Shown here piece after piece: positions 56,113 to 64,000 of a DNA stretch of 64,000 nucleotides. The stretch is taken from NCBI RefSeq assembly GCF_033807715.1, contig NC_084610.1, forward strand, positions 3,357,001-3,421,000, written 5' to 3'. The stretch comes from Cololabis saira (taxonomy: Eukaryota; Chordata; Actinopteri; Beloniformes; Belonidae). Position 1 is the stretch's first letter, and the number at the start of each line of letters is the position of its first letter. Both the position numbers and the translations under genes were made by a program. A model generated the notes under the pieces. That model was not told the origin of the DNA. It made no database searches and saw only the letters and a list, made by a program, of their open reading frames with translations.

Positions 56113-57833
56113 TGAATCTTACATCCAGTACATTCTTACATATAATAAGACGAGTTTCAATAACTGTTCAATACAGTGATATAATACTCAATTATATGTA
56201 TATATAAATATAGTCAAAATCAAAGCAAATCAAGGCAAACAAAAGAAAACAAAACAAAACGCTCAGCAAGTAATTATAATGCATGGTATTACATTATCAT
56301 TACTTTACTATAATACTACATAATAGAGAACAATAGACAGTAATGGTATAACAATATACTTGAATAACTATATAAGAGTAGATATGCTATATATAGACTG
56401 GTTTATATATTTACCTCCAATTATATACATAAAAATTACTATAAATCTATATATCGACATATCTACATATAACTATAAATCAGTATATATTAATAGAGAT
56501 ATAGATACACAAATACTGTACGTATAATATAACTCAATATATCTATGTACATACCTACATATAACATATCTATATCCATAATATACATCTATATATCTAC
56601 ATATATTAATAAATGTACATATCTACATGTTTATTCGCATCTGTATTGTGAATATAATGTTTCTTTGTATCTTTCTTTAAATTGTGATATGTTTTGACTT
56701 TATTCACAAAACTGTTATTGTCTCCTAAAAAAAGGTGTCACCTCTTGGTTGGAGACATGACATTAATCCCTGTAAGTGGCTGTGACCTCTGGTCTGGCTG
56801 CTAAAATAAACAGTTTTATATGCTTAGAAATAAGTGCAAGCATAATAACAGAGATACAAACAGCCCATCATCATCATCATCAACCGCAGCTTTGCAAATG
56901 AACATATTGTCATGTTTCAATGTGTTTTCATTGTAAAGCGAAGGCTTGTTGCTTCTACAACTGACTCACTGCAAATTCCAGCGTACAAACACTCCCACTC
57001 ATCTGACCCTGAGCAAATGGGATTTAACTGAGATGTATATAATAAAAATGTCCCAGAATAACAAGTTACTTAGCAACAACCAGCACAATCACAGCAGCAA
57101 GTGAAAATTATAAGGCGGAGAGGGAGCGATAATGACGAGATAACACTCTCCACATTTTCTTCATTTGTCACTAACGCCGACTCTTTGCATCAGCTGTGGA
57201 TCGTAGAGTCGCTGCAATAAAAAGAAAATATGCAGCTTTGTAGATTTCACTCAGAAACGAAGTAGGTTTTAAATTAAATATCTGAACCTTTTGCGTGGGT
57301 ATGGCCTCATTTTTCAAATAAAATCAAATATCAGACAGGAATCATTTCATATTTACACTCGATGAGCCTGAGTTATCTTGCTTTCACACAATAGGCTCAA
57401 TTAATTGTTCTGATTCAAAACCTCTGGACGTGAAAAGAGACTGAATTAAGATAAACTGCTAATGAAATCCTTTTATACAGGAAAAATTAAAAATCCATCT
57501 CAGTTCAACTTCTAAATCAGGAGTATTTTCTCTTCTCATCTGTTAAACTGTGAAATAAAATGAGACAAGAGCCTCATGAGGCTGGATTTCCCCCCAAATT
57601 GATGGTTTAATCAATATTAGAAAAAACAGCCGGAGGAGAGACATTTTTAAATGCCAGTTTTGTCTGGTTTGAAAGGGAGCTGAATATTGATTGTCGTAAA
57701 ATGCTTTAAAATTAACAACCAACATGCAGACTCAGTAAAACCAGAACAAAAACTCAAAATAGAAATAATTTTTATGCATCTGATTTAAAATATCCGTCTG
57801 TGCGGCTTTTCATGACATCAGCACAGCTTTCCG
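56113..57833. other. AT-rich intron sequence, no recognisable gene
   Basis: 56160-56640 is dominated by short TATATA and ACATATCTA words without a strict period. The rest is unique-looking. Nothing coding recognised. Confidence 0.5.
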
Positions 57834-58114
57834 TTCACGATAAACCGTCAAAAAAATTCCCCACGGTAAGAATTTATCATCTCGCGGTAAAAACGATAAA
57901 TTCCTGTTGATGACGTTTTTGTGTAAAGCTGATATATCGTTCTGAGTTAAATCGACGCACAACGTACGTGAAGGAAGGAAGGAAGGAAGGAAGGAAGGAA
58001 GGAAGGAAGGAAGGAAGGAAGGAAGGAAGGAAGGAAGGAAGGAAGGAAGGAAGGAAGGAAGGAAGGAAGGAAGGAAGGAAGGAAGGAAGGAAGGAAGGAA
58101 GGAAGATATGAGCC

Positions 58115-58159
<45 letters not shown>

Positions 58160-58499
58160 CAAAGAAACAAAGAAACAAAGAAACAAAGAAACAAAGAAAG
58201 AAAGAAATGAGCCTGAAAGAAAGAAAGAAAAAAAGGATAAATTCCTGTTGATTACGTTTTTGTGTAACAAACATGGCATAATTGTTTTTTATTAATTCAA
58301 TGTAATTGGTGTAGTTTAGTAGTATTTAGTATCTTTTAGAGCAGTGATTTTGGGGCTCCAAAGACTGAATGTGGTGATAGATTTATAGTTACAAAGTTGG
58401 AGTTGAATTGGTATATTTTTAATCGTCATTTTTATTGTTATCGGGATAAATGCCAGAAATTATCGTGATACATTTTTTGGTCCATACCGCCCATCCCTA
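57834..58499. mobile_element. hAT-like element with GAAG/GAAA core, copy 2 (inverted)
   Basis: Ends GGTCCATACCGCCCATCCCTA and is the reverse complement of 51509-52234, including the GAAGATATGAGCCAGAAAG junction between (GAAG)n at 57970-58105 and (GAAA)n. The outermost bases of its other terminus are missing. Later part contains (GAAACAAA)n. Confidence 0.85.
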
Positions 58500-58744
58500 G
58501 AGAGGACGGTTTCTCTCTGGCCCAAAACAACATTTCTGTCTTTTCAGGGTGTATTAGAGGAACTGGACAAGCTTCCTGTGACAAATATTAACATACGTTC
58601 AAATCTGTGTGAACATCCTCATTTCAGATGTCTCAACTGCAACAACATTCAACTGGGACGAGGACGAGCAGAGCAGAGTTGTGACCTGTTGGACCTGATG
58701 CTGATGATCCACGGTGAGTCAGAAATAAACTCTAATCTAAAAGT

Positions 58745-59085
58745 GCAATAACCTTCGCCCGCTAAATACCTCACATATTTTTGCACATGTAAATATTATG
58801 CGTTTTTTGGGTTTACTATTTTCTCTTGTACATTGCTCATTTTTCTACATTTTATATTGCTCTTTTTTTAATTATTGAGCTATTTATTGGTTATTTTTAT
58901 TAAAATTTTTTAAGGATACACTTTTTTATACCTTGTCATACTTTCATGTGTATTTGTATAAACCGTTGAGCGTGTGTGTTTTGCTGCCAATTGAATTTCT
59001 CCTCTGGGAGATCAATAAAGTCTATTGTATTCTATTGTATTGTATTGTATTGTATTGTATTGTATTGTATTGTATTCTATTCTAT
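58745..59085 (+). mobile_element. retroposon 3' UTR and (TATTG)n tail
   Basis: T-rich sequence ending AATTTCTCCTCTGGGAGATC then AATAAAGTCTATTG and tandem TATTG. This is the usual 3' end of fish Rex-type non-LTR elements. No coding portion retained. Confidence 0.6.
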
Positions 59086-61690
59086 ATTTACAGGCTGGTT
59101 AAAAAAAAAAACGTTTGGTTCTCAATGTTTTGGTTTCAAATCCATGAAAACTCTCAGGGGTGAATTCTTTTTTGTACCTTGTCAGAAGAATTTATATAAA
59201 GCATTGAATTAATTTCTAATATGATTGATTGATAGTTGCCTCAGCCAATGGCTAGTCGTTATCACTTCCTCATCTCTTGTTATCATGCTAGCGCACTTGT
59301 CAACAGAAGTGTCGGCAAATTTGAATGAATTTTTCATTTTACCTTGGAGAACATGTTAAGCGGTTTATCCCGCTGTAAATGTCTGCCAGCAGCTCTGGAG
59401 ATATTCTGCAGGGTTTGGATGAAGGAGCTGGTAGCCGAACGTAACTTTGATTGACATATAGTGGGCGTGTCCCTGTTAGCTTCCGGAGAAACATGTCTGC
59501 ATACGGAGAAAAATGGGCTTCAGAACCGCTCTGCATCAATCCGTGGGTCACGTGACCTAATGCATCGTGAATTGTTTTCTACCACAAGTCAAGACCGGGC
59601 AAAGCAGCAAGTAGCTAAAGTGATGCCAATGGAAAACAGTTGATAGCATGGTTAAAATATAAAGACCACGCCCCCAGTAATACATAAATGTATTGCTTTG
59701 CATAGTTTAACTGATGCAGGATAAAAGTAAATATTTTATCTCTGCTACAAAGATGGTCATTTGAACATGGAGGCTTGAGGATATGGACTCGCTTTTGGAG
59801 CCACCTAGTGGTCAGTGGAGGAACTGCAGTTTTTCTTACATCCCTGTTGGCGTCAACCCAGAAGTTCAAATGTTTGTTGGGCGCGTCATAAAAATCAACC
59901 GCAACATGTTGTGGATGTTACAGTTTTAGCTTCAGTGAATCTGTGTTTTCCTATCACTAATCAATGAAAATCCCAAACACCGAAGCAAAAAGAAGCTGTT
60001 TTACTTTTAAACTCTTAATCTGTTGGTTTCAAAAGACCATAAAACTCATCATGAAGTCATTTCTCAGAAAATAAATCAGGAGATGGTGTTACTGTGTTGA
60101 AGTTACACCAGTTACAGTTTACAAAGTTTATCCTCGGGAATAACTGGAGAACTTTAACCACCATTTATCTTCAAATATACTTATTCGTACGTCTTCGTAT
60201 CTTTATGATGACGACAGTTCTGACTGGAGGGAACGCTGCACTTCTTTAGAGGTTGGAAAATGGTGCAAGAAATAAAAATATCCAGGAAATCTGAGCTGAA
60301 TTGATCTGGAAGTTGCTCAATTTATTGTTAGTTAGAGCAACCTGAGGTCTATTATTGGATGGTAAAGCGTGTAAATCATCTTTCATCATGAACCGAAGCG
60401 ACATTAATCAGTAAAGTGTGTGAGAATGGGATATGCGCTTGCAGAAAAATGCCACCTGGAAAAAAACAGCGATGCAAAAGGAGGAGCGTTTATGATCTCT
60501 GCTTCCATAGAAATCAATTTGTACTTAGATATTTATGAAAGCCCAGGCCATAAACTCATTTTTATGCACTTTCTTTACACTTGCATAGTCAAAATGACCT
60601 TGGTTTATCTGCAAGGTAAACCTTGATTTAAGTGGACTGACATTATTGAGTCTTGTCAGAGGCTTAAAATTATGATTTATTTTGGTGTGATGTTCATGAA
60701 GTCAACAATGAGATAAGTTGGATTTCCTGGAGGATAAAGTCCTACTCTGATTGTTCAAAGGTCTGACTTTGATGCCTAGTTTGAACGCTACTTGTCTGAC
60801 CAACCGTGACAGGAACATACAAGCTATATTTTACCTTTAAATCAGTCCTAAATGTCTTTTCAAGACCTAGATCCTCCCAAGTTCCCTTGAAATGGCTACA
60901 AAGTGAAATTTCCTGGTCACGAAATTCACCTCGGCCCTATCATTTTGAGCGGTTTCAGGTGAAAAACGCTCGCTTTTATGAAAGATGGGAGGCGATGGAG
61001 GCGGTGGGGAAACTGTACATTCACTAATTTTGAGTAAATTTACAGTCATTTGAATTTTCTTCTCATTAAGTCGCGGTATAATTAACAAAAAGCAATGCTT
61101 TATCCTACAAAGTCAACATTTTATCACTTCACCTCAAAAGTGGAGGTCACTAAAGTAAAAAGTGATTTAAAATCTTTAAAATGAATAAATAAATAAAATA
61201 AATCCCCTCCAGGATCAATAAAGTATCTATCTATGCAGTATTAAAAGTGCTGACAAAGTAATTAAGGATAGCCACAAACTGTCAACTAAATTGATGAAGC
61301 TCTCACTTTACTTGTCACCACAAAGTAGTTTGGTGCCAAGTGAAATTAAAGTGCCGAGTGGTGCCATTTCTCACCATGTGAAGCCTTGAATGGAAAAACA
61401 AGCCAGGGCAGAACTTTTTAAATATCGCGACCGTGAACTCCAGCAATACTTTGGACGGACCAGTATGTACGTGAGGGGACGAAGCCGCTCGCTGCTCCGA
61501 GTGACACAACAAAGACCAGAAACAAGTGCCCCTTTAAACCAAAGTTAGTGAAAAGATGGAGGGGTTTTGTAGGTTTACCCTCAGGACGCTATTTTTTTAA
61601 CGCTACTTACTCAGACAGCTATTTATCTCCTCAAGGATGAGAAAAACCATTTCAACTTCAACCTTCAACTTCCCAAACTTTAAACTAAAT
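59086..61690. other. intron sequence, no recognisable feature
   Basis: Long unique-looking stretch. A CCAGGATCAATAAAGTATCT retroposon-tail-like fragment is at about 61209-61236. No exon recognised. Confidence 0.45.
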
Positions 61691-62309
61691 GACTACGTTT
61701 ACATGCAGTCAAAATTCTGGTTATTGCTAATATTCCGGTTACTGAAACATTCAGAATATTCCGTTTACATGGTAATTAATCATTCAGGATATCTGGATCA
61801 AACCAGCGACGCACGGAGAACATCATGACACAATTACCGTCATTTCTGCTTCTTCTTCCTGTATCCAAATTCAAAACAAATGCTGCTTTGCGCAACTTTT
61901 CTCTCACCTTCTTGTAAATCTTCTATCTCGGTACTTTCTACCGTCAATGCAGAAATGTTCATATCCTTCATTACATTTAGGAAGTGATTAGTCTCCTCCT
62001 GGTCTTGGTTTCTCCGTGTTTATAAGAACTTCCTGGACTCAAAAGACCAGGATTCCTTGCAAACAGAGCATGTGCAGAAAACAACTTCCTGTTCCGTTTG
62101 ATGGGGATATTCCGTTTGGTGTTTACATGACCCAATATTCAGGTTTTAAAAGGAGTAACCCAGGGCTCATATTCGGGCTTTTAAAAACCAGAATATGAGC
62201 AAATTGGGGTTACTCAAAGGGGTTATTGGTGTTTACATGGCCGTGCAAATTCGGATTATTGCTAATATTCGGGTTTTAAAAGGGTTATTGATGCATGGAA
62301 ACACAGTCA
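61691..62309. mobile_element. MITE with GACTACGTTTACATGCA ends, copy 2 (inverted)
   Basis: Starts GACTACGTTTACATGCAGTC and ends TTGATGCATGGAAACACAGTC. It is the reverse complement of 43215-43784 with moderate divergence and a 45-bp-scale indel. Confidence 0.82.
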
Positions 62310-64000
62310 GTGATTGTAAATCCAGGGAAGCTTGAACAACTTCCGGCGTATTGTGGGGTTCGAATCCCGATTGTACCAATGATCTAATCAGGTTTATGCC
62401 AGAAGGGAAGTAGGAAAAAGTGTAGCTCCTCAGCTGACCACTGTGTTCAGGCTCAACCGGTCCGGTTTCAAATGTTCAGCTGCAGCTCCTCTGGCCTGCA
62501 GCCGGATTTACACCCATCATGTTGGCGTATCATTCAGAGTGCACCAGGCTGCAAAGCCGGTGTTCTGCCAATCCCTGCTACCTGCCGAGAAATGCTACTT
62601 TGTGGTTCTGCGCATGCGCACAGTCGATTTTCAAAGTTTGATTGCCACGCTAAATTGATAATATGGGATGTTGATGTTGAGTATTGATCCTTCAAAATAC
62701 ACGACCCATGACATGAATTGCATTACACTTTGTGAACATTATACGATAAAAAGGAAAAAAACTATTCTATCGCTTTATTTGATATTCATTCAGTCATTGG
62801 CCTTTATTTAACCAGGCAGGTCATTAAGAACATTCTTATTTACAATGACGGCCTGGCAAGCGACACGGACCACTTGGGGGGAAAGGAAGTGGTTTAGGGA
62901 GTAAAACACAGTAAAATTGTACCTCTACAAAGGTAGAAAACCAATTAGGTAGCATTTTTTGGCAAAGCCGCAGAAATTGGCAGAACACCGGGTCACCAGG
63001 GGTCCCCGGGGGTCCCAGGGGAGCTCTGCTAGTCCACGTTTCATTTGTTGTTTCTTGAAATGAGGATTTTTGGACAGATGTTAATCAGAATGACTGTAAA
63101 GTAATATATATCAGCATCATATGTTAGCATTAGCTGAGTCAGCCAAAATGGCTAACTATGATTGACATAAGGTGTGTGTGTCCAAACCAACTTTCCAGAC
63201 CTGCACACAAGCTCCTCAGGAACCTTCGGTGACATCACAGAGGGCGTGTACTTGAACTCAAGGAAAAGACAGACGTTAGCATTATGCAGCACGTTGCAGT
63301 AGTTTGATTCAAGATCTGTTTTATTGAAGTTATCTCAATTCTTTGCAGTAGTTTGAGTTGGTGAAGGTGATCCTGCTCACGGTCCTTAAAGTAAACGGCT
63401 CCTAGCTCGCGACAATCAAAGACTTTCTCCTAAAACTAGTTTTCCTACTAGTCTGGATGGGGAATAAAAAGAGGGGGAAAGTAAGATAAGTAAGGTAAGA
63501 TAACCCTGTAATGCCTGATGTATCATATTTGGTGAATTCCTGAGACTTCTGTAACATCCCATAATCAAAACAAATGAAAAAAAAGGTTTTTAAAAGAAAC
63601 AACATTTTTAAAAATGAAGCCAATGAATGAGAAGTACATAAAATGACCCAATGTATTTATAATTATGCTAAAATTATAATTTACAAACTGTTATAGACAA
63701 ATTGATTGTTTGTAATTTCAAAATACATTTTCTGAAACTGTAAAATTGCTCTGTTTACTTCAGATTATTTATCAAAAGACATCCATTTTTCTTTATTCAT
63801 AGATTTGTTTTTCTCATCAGCATCCAAGTCCGCCTCAAACAAACTAGCTGTAACCTAGCAACCAGGCAGTTTCCTGCAGTGGATTCGTTTGTACCTACAA
63901 GTGAGACTTTCCCACTTCATGGTTACTTTCAGCCTAAATGCTCCGACGCTGGGATTTCAACTCTAGAGGCTGCAAGCGTCAACGCAGAAAACACGCTAAT
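62310..64000. other. intron or intergenic sequence, one repeat-like segment
   Basis: 62790-62870 (CCTTTATTTAACCAGGCAGG, then TTATTTACAATGACGGCCTG) resembles a retroposon-derived segment common in fishes. The remainder shows nothing I can support. Confidence 0.45.

Noticed and set aside
60007..60030. Minus-strand FETN-like codons as the missing dpp10 exon with an ETN motif
   Set aside because: The frame stops within a few codons on both sides and there is no matching acceptor or donor.
1..64000. DPP6 rather than DPP10 as the host gene
   Set aside because: PVKQGG.G.FHHI.MF, VRHLTSG, ELNPPEV and VVNLFG.THT agree better with DPP10 as recalled. A full phylogeny would settle it; clustering with fish DPP6 would overturn the symbol.

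Overview
The window is non-coding-rich vertebrate genomic DNA, almost certainly from a teleost fish. The evidence is the transposon complement: hAT-type MITEs with 8-bp target-site duplications (TSDs), TTAA-flanked elements, an L2-clade LINE with an (ATTGA)n tail, and Rex1-like remnants, together with several ~75-100 nt introns between exons of one conserved vertebrate gene. No bacterial or viral gene, CRISPR array, tRNA or rRNA was recognised. The species cannot be named from what is here.

One host gene is supported. Twelve exons on the minus strand, running from 31651 down to 2744, join in one open frame of 1,114 nt (371 codons plus one base). All introns are GT-AG and all phases match. The product is the inactive dipeptidyl peptidase 10 / DPP6 family, and residues that separate the two paralogues favour DPP10. 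DPP10 is the type II membrane auxiliary subunit of Kv4 potassium channels. The exons cover nearly the whole beta-propeller. The transmembrane N-terminus, first extracellular exons and alpha/beta-hydrolase C-terminus were not found; the upstream exons should lie beyond 31.7 kb or off the window, and the downstream exons left of position 1.

Layout: 1-2.7 kb, intron with a GGAA tract and a hAT MITE. 2.7-10.9 kb, exons 12 to 8 of the visible series, separated by MITEs and a 1.9-kb GGAA tract. 10.9-22 kb, a large intron with a nearly full-length L2 ORF2 nested in a hAT MITE, a diverged tandem duplication and another GGAA element. 22-32 kb, the exon-dense part (visible exons 7 to 1), with hAT MITEs sitting on or beside two consecutive 5' splice sites. 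32-64 kb, upstream intron with nested MITEs, a 500-N assembly gap at 37769-38268, large GGAA blocks at 38.7-47.4 kb, an inverted pair of hAT elements at 51.5 and 57.8 kb, a THAP-domain-bearing element and a 17-bp minisatellite of about 54 units.

The most notable signals are: (1) a hAT MITE whose TSD is the splice-donor sequence of a dpp10 exon, with an 18-bp tandem copy of that donor; (2) a TTAA-flanked MITE family that repeatedly carries huge (GGAA)n expansions, one of them beside a 39-nt in-frame exon; (3) a dense array of CCTAGCAAC (RFX half-site-like) repeats; (4) a similar GTCGAAATGTCGAG minisatellite inside elements with unrelated termini. I found no convincing new multi-gene system. 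Assignments to known families rest on recall of reference proteins and repeat termini, not on a database search.
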